This document shows, piece by piece, positions 15,272 through 23,029 of a stretch of DNA of 27,049 nt. The notes beneath the pieces were generated by a model that saw only the letters and a list, made by a program, of their open reading frames with translations, did not search any database and was not told the DNA's origin. The first letter of the stretch is position 1. Each line of letters starts with the position of its first letter. The position numbers were made by a program, and so were the translations under genes. The DNA is from Proteobacteria bacterium UBA3413. GTDB taxonomy: Bacteria; Pseudomonadota; Gammaproteobacteria; Magnimaribacterales; D2472. The DNA is taken from positions 15,686-42,734 of the forward strand of contig DEOR01000057.1 of NCBI GenBank assembly GCA_002358345.1, given 5' to 3'.

Positions 15272-18090
15272 AGCCCTAACATTTCTTTTAAATACTTACC
15301 TGTGTAGGATTTTTTTGATTGGGCAACCTTCTCAGGGGTTCCTTGCGCCACTATAAGTCCTCCATCGCTTCCTCCCTCTGGACCCAGATCGATTACCCAA
15401 TCACTAGACTTGATGACATCTAAATTGTGCTCAATCACAACAACAGTATTTCCCTGATCTGATAATCGCTTCAGCACTCCGAGCAGCAGCTCGACATCGT
15501 AGAAATGCAGGCCTGTGGTTGGCTCATCCAAAATAAATAATGTTTTCCCTGTGCTTCGTTTAGATAGCTCTTTGGCTAGTTTGATGCGCTGAGCCTCGCC
15601 ACCTGAAAGTGTTGTTGCCGATTGACCTAGAGTTATATAGGTTAGGCCTACATCTGAAAGAGTTTTCAGCTTATTTTTAATCGCTGGTATGGCTGCAAAG
15701 AATTCTAATGCTTCCTCCACAGTCATTCCTAGAACTTCAGCTATATTTTTTCCTTTAAATTTAACTTCTAGAGTTTGCTCGTTATACCTTTTACTATTAC
15801 AAATATCACAATTCACATATATATCAGCTAAAAAATGCATTTCTACTTTTATCATGCCATCTCCTTGACATGCTTCACATCTTCCACCCTTCACATTAAA
15901 GCTAAATCTGCCTGGTTTATATCCTCGGGTACGTGATTCCTCAGATTGAGAGAATAGATCTCTGATATGTGAGAATAAGCCAGTATAGGTTGCTGGATTG
16001 GATCGAGGTGTTCTTCCTATAGGGGATTGGTCAATGCCAATGACTTTATCAAGGTGCTCAAGACCTATAATTTGCTTGCATTTAACTTCTTTATTTAGAT
16101 TAGCCTTATTAAGTAAAAAACTACTCATCGGCATGAGAGTTTGATTGATCAGGGAGGATTTTCCTGAGCCTGAGACTCCTGTTATGCAGGTGAAAACACC
16201 TATTGGTATTTTGACTGAAATATTTTGTAAATTATTCTCATAGGCGCCTTGTATTTCTATGAAATGCTCGGGAACTTTTGCAGTTTTCGGGAAATTAATT
16301 TTTCGTCTCCCAGATAAGTATGCTGCAGTCATCGAATCCTTACTTTTTAAAATATCCTGCAAGCTACCTTGAGCACATATCTCACCACCATGCTTGCCTG
16401 CACCTGGACCAATATCAATTATATGATCTGCGCATCTAATCGCCTCCTCATCATGCTCGACTACAATCACCGTGTTTCCAAGACTTTTGAGGTGAAAGAG
16501 GGTTTTTATAAGTTTCGCGTTATCTCTTTGATGGAGACCAATAGAAGGCTCATCTAGAACATAGGTTACTCCGACAAGCCCAGATCCAATTTGGCTAGCC
16601 AATCGAATTCTTTGAGCCTCACCCCCTGAAAGCGTGCCAGCGCCTCGATTCAATGTTAAATAATTCAAACCTACATCTTCTAAAAAAGTTAACCGCTCTT
16701 TAATTTCTTTCAATATTTTTTCTGCAATCATAGCTTTCGCACCTTCTAGCCTGATCTCATGAAAAAAGCTTAGTGCATCTGTAATTTTTTTATCTGTAAT
16801 ATCTTGTATAGGAGTATTATTAATGAATATATTCCTAGATTCTTTTTTTAATCTTGAGCCCTCACAAGAATCGCAGTGACTATCAGATAATAATTTTGCC
16901 AATTCATTTCTAATAAATTCAGAATCTGTTTCTTTAAATCGTCTCTCAGTATTGGGTATTACGCCTTCGAATCTATGCTGCCTGACAATTTTACTGCCGC
17001 TACTAAAGCTTTTAGAGAAATTAATTTTCTCTTTTGAGCCCCACAACAGAATCCTTTGTATTTCTTCTGAGTATTCCTCCCAAGGAGTATCAAGATCAAA
17101 TTTATAGTGCTTGGCTAGACATTTGAGCTGATGAAAATAAAAGCGATTTCTTCTATTCCAGCCCTTAATTGCACCCTCATTAATCGTTGTTTCAGTGTCA
17201 GCAATTAATTTTTTTTCATCAAAATATTGAATCACGCCAAGCCCATCACATTTTTCGCATGCACCAAATGGGTTGTTAAATGAAAACATCCTTGGCTCTA
17301 AGTCTGACACCGAATATCCGCATTGCGAGCATGAGAAATTTGATGAAAATAATAAAATATTATTTTGCTCGTCTAGAATTTCTATTTCTACCAAACCATT
17401 AGAGAGACCTAGCGCTGTTTCGATTGATTCAGACAAACGCGATCTATTGTCTTCTTCTTCTTTGAGCTGAAGTCTGTCCACTATCGCTGAAATATTATGC
17501 TTTTGATTTTTATTTAGAGAGGGGAATTCATCTAATGGGTGAATCACATTATTAATTTTAACTCTTACAAATCCTTCAGTTTTGAGTTCTTCATATATGC
17601 CAAGATGCTCGCCTTTCTTGCCTCTGATCATTGGCGCCATCACCATAATTTTTTTACCTTCTCCTTTAGAATATATCTCATCACAAATCTCACTAATGGT
17701 TTTCGCTGATAACTCTTCATTATGATCTGGACAGATTGGTGTGCCAATTCTTGCATATAACAATCTGAGATAATCATATATTTCTGTAACAGTTCCAACT
17801 GTAGAGCGTGGATTATGCGAGGTTGATTTTTGCTCTATCGAGATTGCAGGCGATAAACCATCAATTTGATCTACATCAGGTTTCTCCATCATAGAAAGAA
17901 ATTGTCTTGCATAAGACGACAATGATTCCACATACCTTCTTTGCCCTTCTGCATAGATCGTATCAAATGCTAGGGAGGATTTACCCGATCCAGATAAGCC
18001 AGTGATGACGACTAGTTCACCCCTAGGTATTTCTATGGAAATATTTTTGAGATTATGGGTGCGGGCACCTTTGATAGAAATTTTATCCAT
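15268..18090 (-). CDS. uvrA: Excinuclease ABC subunit UvrA
   Basis: UvrA is the DNA-damage recognition ATPase of nucleotide excision repair; it loads UvrB at lesions. It has 940 residues, exactly the E. coli length. Two ABC ATPase modules are seen: Walker A GLSGSGKSS (31-39) and GVSGSGKSS, each paired with an LSGGEAQRI signature and a Walker B ending in DEP. Zinc-module cysteines are present in CSQCGYSVSDLEPRMFSFNN and CEACQGDGMIKVEMHFLADI. A further cysteine-pair segment, CDSCEGSRLKKESR, occurs near the middle of the protein. It is divergent from ssb, as in E. coli, and its 3' end overlaps rplQ by 4 nt. Confidence 0.98.
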   Translation of the reverse strand: MDKISIKGARTHNLKNISIEIPRGELVVITGLSGSGKSSLAFDTIYAEGQRRYVESLSSYARQFLSMMEKPDVDQIDGLSPAISIEQKSTSHNPRSTVGTVTEIYDYLRLLYARIGTPICPDHNEELSAKTISEICDEIYSKGEGKKIMVMAPMIRGKKGEHLGIYEELKTEGFVRVKINNVIHPLDEFPSLNKNQKHNISAIVDRLQLKEEEDNRSRLSESIETALGLSNGLVEIEILDEQNNILLFSSNFSCSQCGYSVSDLEPRMFSFNNPFGACEKCDGLGVIQYFDEKKLIADTETTINEGAIKGWNRRNRFYFHQLKCLAKHYKFDLDTPWEEYSEEIQRILLWGSKEKINFSKSFSSGSKIVRQHRFEGVIPNTERRFKETDSEFIRNELAKLLSDSHCDSCEGSRLKKESRNIFINNTPIQDITDKKITDALSFFHEIRLEGAKAMIAEKILKEIKERLTFLEDVGLNYLTLNRGAGTLSGGEAQRIRLASQIGSGLVGVTYVLDEPSIGLHQRDNAKLIKTLFHLKSLGNTVIVVEHDEEAIRCADHIIDIGPGAGKHGGEICAQGSLQDILKSKDSMTAAYLSGRRKINFPKTAKVPEHFIEIQGAYENNLQNISVKIPIGVFTCITGVSGSGKSSLINQTLMPMSSFLLNKANLNKEVKCKQIIGLEHLDKVIGIDQSPIGRTPRSNPATYTGLFSHIRDLFSQSEESRTRGYKPGRFSFNVKGGRCEACQGDGMIKVEMHFLADIYVNCDICNSKRYNEQTLEVKFKGKNIAEVLGMTVEEALEFFAAIPAIKNKLKTLSDVGLTYITLGQSATTLSGGEAQRIKLAKELSKRSTGKTLFILDEPTTGLHFYDVELLLGVLKRLSDQGNTVVVIEHNLDVIKSSDWVIDLGPEGGSDGGLIVAQGTPEKVAQSKKSYTGKYLKEMLGL

Positions 18091-18097
18091 TTATTTG

Positions 18098-18113
18098 CAG
18101 AATGTTTATACAG
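18098..18113. promoter_or_regulatory. Weak LexA (SOS) box-like site between uvrA and ssb
   Basis: CAGAATGTTTATACAG matches 12 of 16 positions of the gammaproteobacterial SOS box consensus CTGTATATATATACAG. The right half ACAG is perfect. The left half reads CAGA instead of CTGT, losing the nearly invariant T. Its place in the 67-bp uvrA/ssb divergent region is where E. coli has a functional SOS box. It may be degenerate or coincidental; I cannot see from this window whether lexA exists. Confidence 0.25.
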
Positions 18114-18157
18114 CTGATTTTTTTCGAGTTAAACTTAAGCAATTATAAGAGGTAATT

Positions 18158-18595
18158 ATGGCTAGAGGAGTAAATAAAGTAATTTTGGTAGGTAATTTAG
18201 GGCAAAAGCCTGAGATGCGCTACACACAAACCAATACAGCAGTTGCGACATTGTCGATTGCTACATCAGAATCATGGAAAGATAAAGAATCGGGAGAGCA
18301 ACGAGAGAAGACCGAGTGGCATAGAGTTGTTTTTTTTGGAAAACTAGCGGAAATAGCTGAGCAATATCTAGATAAAGGCTCCCAATTATATATTGAAGGG
18401 AAACTTCAGACTCGAAAATGGCAAGATAAAGATGGTAATGATAAATACACCACTGAAATTCTTGGGAATGAGATGAATATGCTTGGTGGAAAGCAGGGTT
18501 CCGGCGGGGGAGCAGCTTATGATCAATCTGAGCCTGCCTCACCTATGAGCCAACCCGTTGAGTCTAATATATCTGAGGAAGACATACCTTTTTAA
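18158..18595 (+). CDS. ssb: Single-stranded DNA-binding protein
   Basis: SSB coats single-stranded DNA during replication, recombination and repair and recruits partner proteins by its C-terminal tip. It has 145 residues (178 in E. coli); the Gly/Gln linker is shorter. The OB fold is clear from MARGVNKVILVGNLGQKPEM, with DNA-stacking aromatic positions Trp40, Trp54 and Phe60. The acidic tip ends SEEDIPF, the conserved partner-binding motif. AAGAGG (18147-18152) sits five bases before the ATG. It is divergent from uvrA and followed six bases later by a crotonase gene, probably co-transcribed. Confidence 0.97.
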   Translation: MARGVNKVILVGNLGQKPEMRYTQTNTAVATLSIATSESWKDKESGEQREKTEWHRVVFFGKLAEIAEQYLDKGSQLYIEGKLQTRKWQDKDGNDKYTTEILGNEMNMLGGKQGSGGGAAYDQSEPASPMSQPVESNISEEDIPF

Positions 18596-18601
18596 GTCTC
18601 C

Positions 18602-19450
18602 GTGAATTTTAAAACTATAATTCTAGAACGGCGAGACAATATCGCTGTTCTTTTTTTAAATCGCCCAGATAAGTTAAATGCTTTTACCTTCTCCATGATG
18701 GAGGAGATTGTTGCTGCTCTCGATATTATTGAGGCAGATGATACTTTTCATGCTGTTATCTTTTCAGGTAAAGGCAGGGCATTCTGCGCAGGCGCAGATT
18801 TGTCATCAGGCCAAAATACTTTTAACCCATCATTTGATGATTTTGCAATAGAAGAAAATGATTTTAGAAGAGATTCTGGCGGCATTCTAACCCTTAGAAT
18901 GTATAAATTTTCTAAGCCTATTGTGATGGCATGTAATGGTCCAGCTGTTGGAATTGGTGCTTCCATGCAGCTTGCAGCAGATATTCGCTTGGCGTCTGAG
19001 GAAGCCAGATTTGGGTTTGTTTTTAATAACCGAGGCATAGTTCCTGATGCTTGTAGCAGTTGGTTTTTACCAAAGATTGTTGGGATCTCTCACGCACTGG
19101 AATTAACTTATTCTGGCAGAATTATTGATGCCAACGAAGCGTTGAAATTAAATCTAGTCTCAAGCCTTCACCATCCAGATAATCTTGTGGATGATGCAAT
19201 TGAATTTACAAGCAACATGGTGAAGAACTCAGCGCCAGTTTCTATCGCTTTAACCAGACAGATGCTTTGGCGCTCTCTTGAGAGCTCAGGCCCTTATGAA
19301 GCTCATGTCATTGAGAGCAAGGCTATTAACTCAAGGGGTGCATCGGCAGACGCTAAAGAGGGAGTGAACTCTTTTTTAGAGAAGAGGCCGCCTAGTTTTT
19401 CTAATAAAGTTTCCACAGACATGCCTGAATTTTTCCCCTGGTGGGAGTAA
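18602..19450 (+). CDS. Crotonase-family enoyl-CoA hydratase/isomerase-like protein
   Basis: The 282-residue protein is a crotonase-superfamily member, probably acting on an acyl-CoA. The start is GTG at 18602, giving MNFKTIILERRDNIAVLFLN. The superfamily pattern NRPDKLNAF, GRAFCAGADLSSG (first oxyanion-hole element) and GPAVGIGASMQLAADIRLA (second) is present. Aligned to rat mitochondrial hydratase, the two catalytic glutamates 144 and 164 correspond to Ser121 and Phe141. A classical hydratase reaction is therefore unlikely. FVFNNRGIVPDACSSWFLP carries Asp149 where related isomerase-like proteins often have Glu. The exact substrate is unknown. No clear ribosome binding site precedes it. It lies between ssb and csaA. 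Confidence 0.85.
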   Translation: MNFKTIILERRDNIAVLFLNRPDKLNAFTFSMMEEIVAALDIIEADDTFHAVIFSGKGRAFCAGADLSSGQNTFNPSFDDFAIEENDFRRDSGGILTLRMYKFSKPIVMACNGPAVGIGASMQLAADIRLASEEARFGFVFNNRGIVPDACSSWFLPKIVGISHALELTYSGRIIDANEALKLNLVSSLHHPDNLVDDAIEFTSNMVKNSAPVSIALTRQMLWRSLESSGPYEAHVIESKAINSRGASADAKEGVNSFLEKRPPSFSNKVSTDMPEFFPWWE

Positions 19451-19463
19451 TTCAATCAAACAC

Positions 19464-19802
19464 ATGAATAATTTAAGCTGGGATGAGTTTGCAAAAGTGG
19501 ATTTAAGGATAGGCACGATTATTGCTGCTGAGATATTCGAAGAAGTCATTAAGCCAGCAATAAAAATGTATATCGATTTTGGAGATGAGATCGGCATTAA
19601 AAAGTCATCCGAGCAAATTACAGATAATTACGATCCAGAAACATTAATCGGCAAGCAAGTTTCAGCAGTCATAAATTTTCCAAATAAACGGATTGGACCT
19701 CTGATGTCTGAGTGCCTTGTGACTGGATTGACTCAGCCGGATGGAAGTATAATCTTGGCTGTTCCTGATAAAAAAGCTGTTAATGGCTCACGCTTAGCTT
19801 AA
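19464..19802 (+). CDS. csaA: CsaA-type tRNA-binding protein
   Basis: The 112-residue protein closely follows Bacillus subtilis CsaA (about 110 residues), a dimeric OB-fold tRNA-binding protein proposed to act as a chaperone. It is related to the C-terminal domain of methionyl-tRNA synthetase. Diagnostic stretches are VDLRIGTIIAAEIF, KPAIKMYIDFGDEIGIKKSS and INFPNKRIGPLMSE, ending VNGSRLA. It follows the crotonase gene by 13 bp with no strong ribosome binding site. Its last nine bases overlap the end of the convergent MAPEG gene. Confidence 0.9.
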   Translation: MNNLSWDEFAKVDLRIGTIIAAEIFEEVIKPAIKMYIDFGDEIGIKKSSEQITDNYDPETLIGKQVSAVINFPNKRIGPLMSECLVTGLTQPDGSIILAVPDKKAVNGSRLA

Positions 19803-20192
19803 AAAAAATAAAGCCTCTTTAATAATCATGGCGATTAAACAAAGACCCGAGCCTGAAAATATTAGGAACCTAAAGGAAACATTATTGGAAGTAATTTGAA
19901 TGAGCGAATGCATTATCCTTAATAGGGCATAGCTCCAAGCGAGATATACATGCATTGTATCGGTGTGTTGTATCAGGTGTATGTAAAGCACTAATGCATA
20001 AAATACTGTTGGCTGCTCAAATAGATGATTATAGTTATCGGTAATATTTCTTCCAAAACTATCTAAATGGGGCCTAAGTTCCTCTGAATGTTTTCCGGCT
20101 TGCAAATTGCCAAAATGCTTAATAATGAATGGGACTCTTGTGGCAGAAAGAAATAAGAAGCTGATTCCTGAGAGAGAAATAACCGCAAACAT
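19794..20192 (-). CDS. MAPEG-family integral membrane protein (true start probably upstream)
   Basis: The protein is about 132 residues with roughly four hydrophobic segments and the MAPEG pattern (membrane-associated eicosanoid/glutathione metabolism superfamily). Visible are NHLFEQPTVFYALVLYIHL, then YALLRIMHSLIQITSNNVSF with the conserved Arg, His and Asn. Bacterial members vary in role and some have glutathione transferase activity; the substrate here is unknown. The ATG at 20192 has no ribosome binding site, and the frame continues upstream as LIEILYP, completing the LYPMFA motif common at the N-terminus of this family. AGGGG, 20-25 bases upstream, suggests initiation at a rare codon (CTG, ATC or ATT) in 20204-20216. 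It follows fabB in the same direction. Confidence 0.75.
   Translation of the reverse strand: MFAVISLSGISFLFLSATRVPFIIKHFGNLQAGKHSEELRPHLDSFGRNITDNYNHLFEQPTVFYALVLYIHLIQHTDTMHVYLAWSYALLRIMHSLIQITSNNVSFRFLIFSGSGLCLIAMIIKEALFFLS
19801..19821 (-). terminator. Weak intrinsic terminator for the ispB-fabA-fabB-MAPEG cluster
   Basis: On the minus strand TAAAG-AGG-CTTTA (19821-19809) makes a perfect 5-bp stem with a 3-nt loop and is followed by eight Ts (19808-19801). It lies inside the 3' end of the MAPEG coding region. The stem has only one G-C pair, so efficiency may be low. No other terminator is evident for the cluster. Confidence 0.35.
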
Positions 20193-20226
20193 TGGGTATA
20201 AAATTTCGATCAGAATCCCCTGAACA

Positions 20227-21432
20227 TTACTTACTAAAAATTAAACTAGCGTTTGTTCCACCAAAGCCAAACGAATTACTCATCACAGCTTTAATTTTCA
20301 TCTCAATCATAGTTTGAGCAATTTGCAATCCCTCAGCTTCCTCAACCAAGTTGTCTATATTGATAGAGGGGGCGATAAAATCATTCTGCATCATCAGGAT
20401 CGAATAAATTGCTTCTTGAGCCCCTGTAGCTCCTAGGGAGTGCCCAGTCAAAGATTTTGTTGAGCTAATAATAGGCCCGCGACTCCCAAAGACATTTTTA
20501 ATTGCAACTAACTCAGCCAAGTCACCTACAGGCGTGCTTGTTCCATGCGCATTAATGTAATCAATTTGACTGCCGTGAATGCTCAATGCTTCACCCATAC
20601 ATCTTGTTGCACCCTCTCCAGATGGAGAGACCATATCGTAGCCATCTGAATTTGCGCAATAGCCAGTTAATCTAGCGAGAATGGGAGCATTTCTTTTGAT
20701 CGCATGCTCCTCTTCTTCCAGGATTAGCATTCCAGATCCGCCTGCAATGACAAAGCCATCTCTATTTGCATCAAAAGCTCTTGAGGCTTTTTCTGGGGTT
20801 TCATTATATTTAGAGGAGAGAGCGCCCATTGCATCAAACATTGACGAGGAGGTCCAATGCTCTTGCTCCCCACCACCCGCCAGAACTATATCTTGTTTCC
20901 CTAGCTGAATTAGTTCAGCTGCATGGCCTATGCAGTGAGCACTTGTTGAGCAAGCTGACGAGATTGAATAGTTCACACCTTTAAGTTTGAGGGTGGTACC
21001 CAAAATTGCTGAAACTGTGCTTCCCATTGTTTTAGTGACCGCATAAGGTCCAATTCTTTTCGGGCCTTTCTCTCTAGTAATATCAGAAGCTTCAATTTGT
21101 GCAGCAGATGAGGCGCCACCAGATCCTGCAACAATCCCAATTCTAGACGTATCTATTAACTCAAGATTTAAGTTGGCATTGATTAAAGCTTCTTGGACAG
21201 CGAGATATGCATAACCTGATGCCTCACTCATAAATCTCAGAACTTTTCTATCAATTAAGTCTGAGAGATTTATATTGATGGATCCAGAGACATGGCTTCT
21301 AAAGCCCATTTCTTTATATATTGGGTTTAGTGTAATTCCTGACTTTCCATTTTTTAAGCTAGCAAGAACTTCATTTAACCCGTTCCCAATGCAAGAGACG
21401 ATACCCATGCCTGTGACAACAACATTCTTCAT
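20227..21432 (-). CDS. fabB: 3-oxoacyl-ACP synthase I (KAS I)
   Basis: FabB elongates acyl chains in type II fatty acid synthesis and is needed to extend cis-unsaturated intermediates made by FabA. It has 401 residues (406 in E. coli). The Cys-His-His triad is visible as Cys161 in SSACSTSAHCIG, His296 in NAHGTSTPVGD and His331 in KSLTGHSLGATG, with Lys326. The C-terminal NSFGFGGTNASLIF is typical. It overlaps fabA by one base (taATG), the conserved fabA-fabB pair. Confidence 0.97.
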   Translation of the reverse strand: MKNVVVTGMGIVSCIGNGLNEVLASLKNGKSGITLNPIYKEMGFRSHVSGSININLSDLIDRKVLRFMSEASGYAYLAVQEALINANLNLELIDTSRIGIVAGSGGASSAAQIEASDITREKGPKRIGPYAVTKTMGSTVSAILGTTLKLKGVNYSISSACSTSAHCIGHAAELIQLGKQDIVLAGGGEQEHWTSSSMFDAMGALSSKYNETPEKASRAFDANRDGFVIAGGSGMLILEEEEHAIKRNAPILARLTGYCANSDGYDMVSPSGEGATRCMGEALSIHGSQIDYINAHGTSTPVGDLAELVAIKNVFGSRGPIISSTKSLTGHSLGATGAQEAIYSILMMQNDFIAPSINIDNLVEEAEGLQIAQTMIEMKIKAVMSNSFGFGGTNASLIFSK

Positions 21433-21953
21433 TAAAAATTACTCGTATCTTTAAATAAACCAACTTTGAGACCATCTGCAGAATAGACATGCCGATCGTC
21501 TACATACATATTTCCATCTGCAAACCCCACAACAGCCCCTCGATTCACAACTCTTTTGATATCAATTTCATACCTTACTAGCTTGGCACTCGGAGTTACT
21601 TGACCAAAAAACTTAACCTTATCTGACCCTAAAGCTCTCCCGTGACCCGGCAGTTCTAGCCAGCATAAATAGAAACCTAATAATTGCCACATCGCATCTA
21701 AACCTAGGCACCCCGGCATAACAGGATCAGATTTAAAGTGCACATTAAAAAACCACAATGTTTCTTCCACGTTTAAATGCGCAATAATTTTTCCTTTAGA
21801 GTATTTACCTGACGTTTGATCAATTTGATCAATTGAATCAAACATCAACATCTCATCTGCGGGTAGCCTTCCATTACTTAGCCCAAATAAATCTCCATTT
21901 CCGCAGGAAATTAATTCTTCTTTATTGTAAGTAGGAGCTGGTTTAAATGTCAT
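21432..21953 (-). CDS. fabA: 3-hydroxydecanoyl-ACP dehydratase/isomerase
   Basis: FabA dehydrates 3-hydroxydecanoyl-ACP and isomerises trans-2 to cis-3-decenoyl-ACP, the branch point to anaerobic-type unsaturated fatty acids. It has 173 residues (172 in E. coli) and close identity throughout. The catalytic His72 lies in VHFKSDPVMPGC and Asp86 in CLGLDAMWQLLGFY. It ends DLKVGLFKDTSNF-like, as in E. coli. It overlaps ispB by 4 nt and fabB by one base, so all three are likely one transcript. Confidence 0.97.
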   Translation of the reverse strand: MTFKPAPTYNKEELISCGNGDLFGLSNGRLPADEMLMFDSIDQIDQTSGKYSKGKIIAHLNVEETLWFFNVHFKSDPVMPGCLGLDAMWQLLGFYLCWLELPGHGRALGSDKVKFFGQVTPSAKLVRYEIDIKRVVNRGAVVGFADGNMYVDDRHVYSADGLKVGLFKDTSNF

Positions 21954-22918
21954 GATCTGCGTTGACTAGTAAATATAATTAAGTTTAACATTTCTTGGTA
22001 GCAAGTATGGTGGCTAAGCTTTTCTAAACTTTTTCTAGTTTTTGCTAGATAAGTATTAAGGAGTGATTCTGCTTCTAGAGCTGGCGCCTTGGCCCTGACA
22101 ATAGCAAATACTTTCTTCTTAAGAGTTTTGGACAGCTTTTTATTTCCAAGATGGCGCAATAAAAATTCTTTTTCTTCGTTTGTAGATGCATGCAATGCAA
22201 AAAAAAGTGGAAAGGTCACTTTGCCTTCTTGAAAATCCTGCAAAGCTGTCTTGCCAGTATCAATATGAAGGGATTCATAATCTAAAATATCATCTTGAAT
22301 TTGAAAGGCTATTCCTAGTGTTTTACCTAAAAGACCAAAGTTTTTTACGTCAATATCAGAAGCATGCGCAAGCATTGCCCCTGATTTAGCTGCAGCCTCA
22401 AAGAGACGGCCTGTTTTCAGGTAACTTACCTTGAGTAAGTCCTTGAGCTCAAGACTAAAAGAATTTTTATATAGACTAAGCTGAATTATTTCCCCCCGAG
22501 CAATATCATTTGTAGCATCAGCTAGCTCTTTTAAGATAAGCGGTTGATTGACCTTTACCATCAGCATAAAAGCTTTAGAGTATATAAAATCTCCTATCAA
22601 AACGCTGTATGAATTACTCCAAACTCGATTGACTGACTGCTCACCCCGTCGTAGGTTAGAGTTATCGACAACATCATCGTGCACCAGTGTTGCGGTGTGC
22701 AAGAGCTCAATAATGCTTGCAAGTTCTATTCTTCTCATGGGTTTAATCGCTTTTGATTGAGATGCAAGCAATGAAATTAAAGCGCGCGTTTTTTTTCCTT
22801 CAGCTTGAAAAATATACTCATAGATATCTTGAATAATTTTTTCAGATGCCAGTTCTTTCGTTATTTTTTTCTGAACTTGTAAAAGTTCATTCTTGGCAGT
22901 GTGATTGATTTGATACAT
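21950..22918 (-). CDS. ispB: Octaprenyl (polyprenyl) diphosphate synthase
   Basis: This trans-prenyltransferase makes the long isoprenoid side chain of ubiquinone. It has 322 residues (323 in E. coli IspB). Two Asp-rich Mg-diphosphate motifs are present: DDVVD (81-85, in ATLVHDDVVDNS) and DDILD (209-213, in QIQDDILDYE). GKKTRAL replaces the more usual GKRLRP near residue 41. It is divergent from rplU, as in E. coli. Unlike E. coli, it overlaps fabA by 4 nt and leads the fatty-acid genes. A TATAAT box precedes it. Chain length cannot be judged with certainty from sequence. Confidence 0.93.
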   Translation of the reverse strand: MYQINHTAKNELLQVQKKITKELASEKIIQDIYEYIFQAEGKKTRALISLLASQSKAIKPMRRIELASIIELLHTATLVHDDVVDNSNLRRGEQSVNRVWSNSYSVLIGDFIYSKAFMLMVKVNQPLILKELADATNDIARGEIIQLSLYKNSFSLELKDLLKVSYLKTGRLFEAAAKSGAMLAHASDIDVKNFGLLGKTLGIAFQIQDDILDYESLHIDTGKTALQDFQEGKVTFPLFFALHASTNEEKEFLLRHLGNKKLSKTLKKKVFAIVRAKAPALEAESLLNTYLAKTRKSLEKLSHHTCYQEMLNLIIFTSQRRS

Positions 22919-22940
22919 CTTAAATAATTGGACGCTTTAA

Positions 22941-22946
22941 ATTATA
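22941..22946 (-). promoter_or_regulatory. -10 element of the ispB cluster promoter
   Basis: TATAAT on the minus strand (22946-22941) is a perfect -10 hexamer. It lies 22 bp upstream of the ispB ATG and predicts a short leader of about 16 nt. No good -35 match is found 17 bp upstream, and one copy of the local direct repeat fills that spacer, so an activator may be involved. Confidence 0.5.
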
Positions 22947-22947
22947 C

Positions 22948-22989
22948 GATAAGTATTGATGATTTCCTTTAGATAAGTATTGATAATTT
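22948..22989. repeat. Two direct copies of an 18-bp element between ispB and rplU
   Basis: GATAAGTATTGATGATTT (22948-22965) and GATAAGTATTGATAATTT (22972-22989) differ at one base and are spaced 24 bp start to start. Copy 1 lies just upstream of the ispB -10 box; copy 2 overlaps the rplU -35 box. The layout suits a shared regulator site or a recent duplication. Confidence 0.9.
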
Positions 22990-23008
22990 GTTGTATTCAG
23001 CGTATATT
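22980..23008 (+). promoter_or_regulatory. Probable sigma70 promoter of rplU-rpmA-obgE
   Basis: TTGATA (22980-22985) and TATATT (23003-23008) are separated by 17 bp, each five of six matches to consensus. The predicted start near 23015 leaves a leader of about 15 nt before rplU. The second copy of the direct repeat covers the -35 hexamer. Confidence 0.6.
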
Positions 23009-23029
23009 TTGCCACCTTTAGAGATAACT

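Noticed and set aside
15297..15315. Possible terminator downstream of rplQ, with a T7 run
   Set aside because: Only a 3-bp stem (CCT/AGG) precedes the Ts; too weak to call.
18144..18149. TATAAG as an ssb -10 box
   Set aside because: It would place transcription at the ATG and remove the good AAGAGG ribosome binding site, so the real promoter is probably further upstream.
22781..22796. GCGCGC followed by eight Ts on the plus strand
   Set aside because: It lies antisense inside ispB with no real stem-loop; the Ts encode Lys codons on the minus strand.
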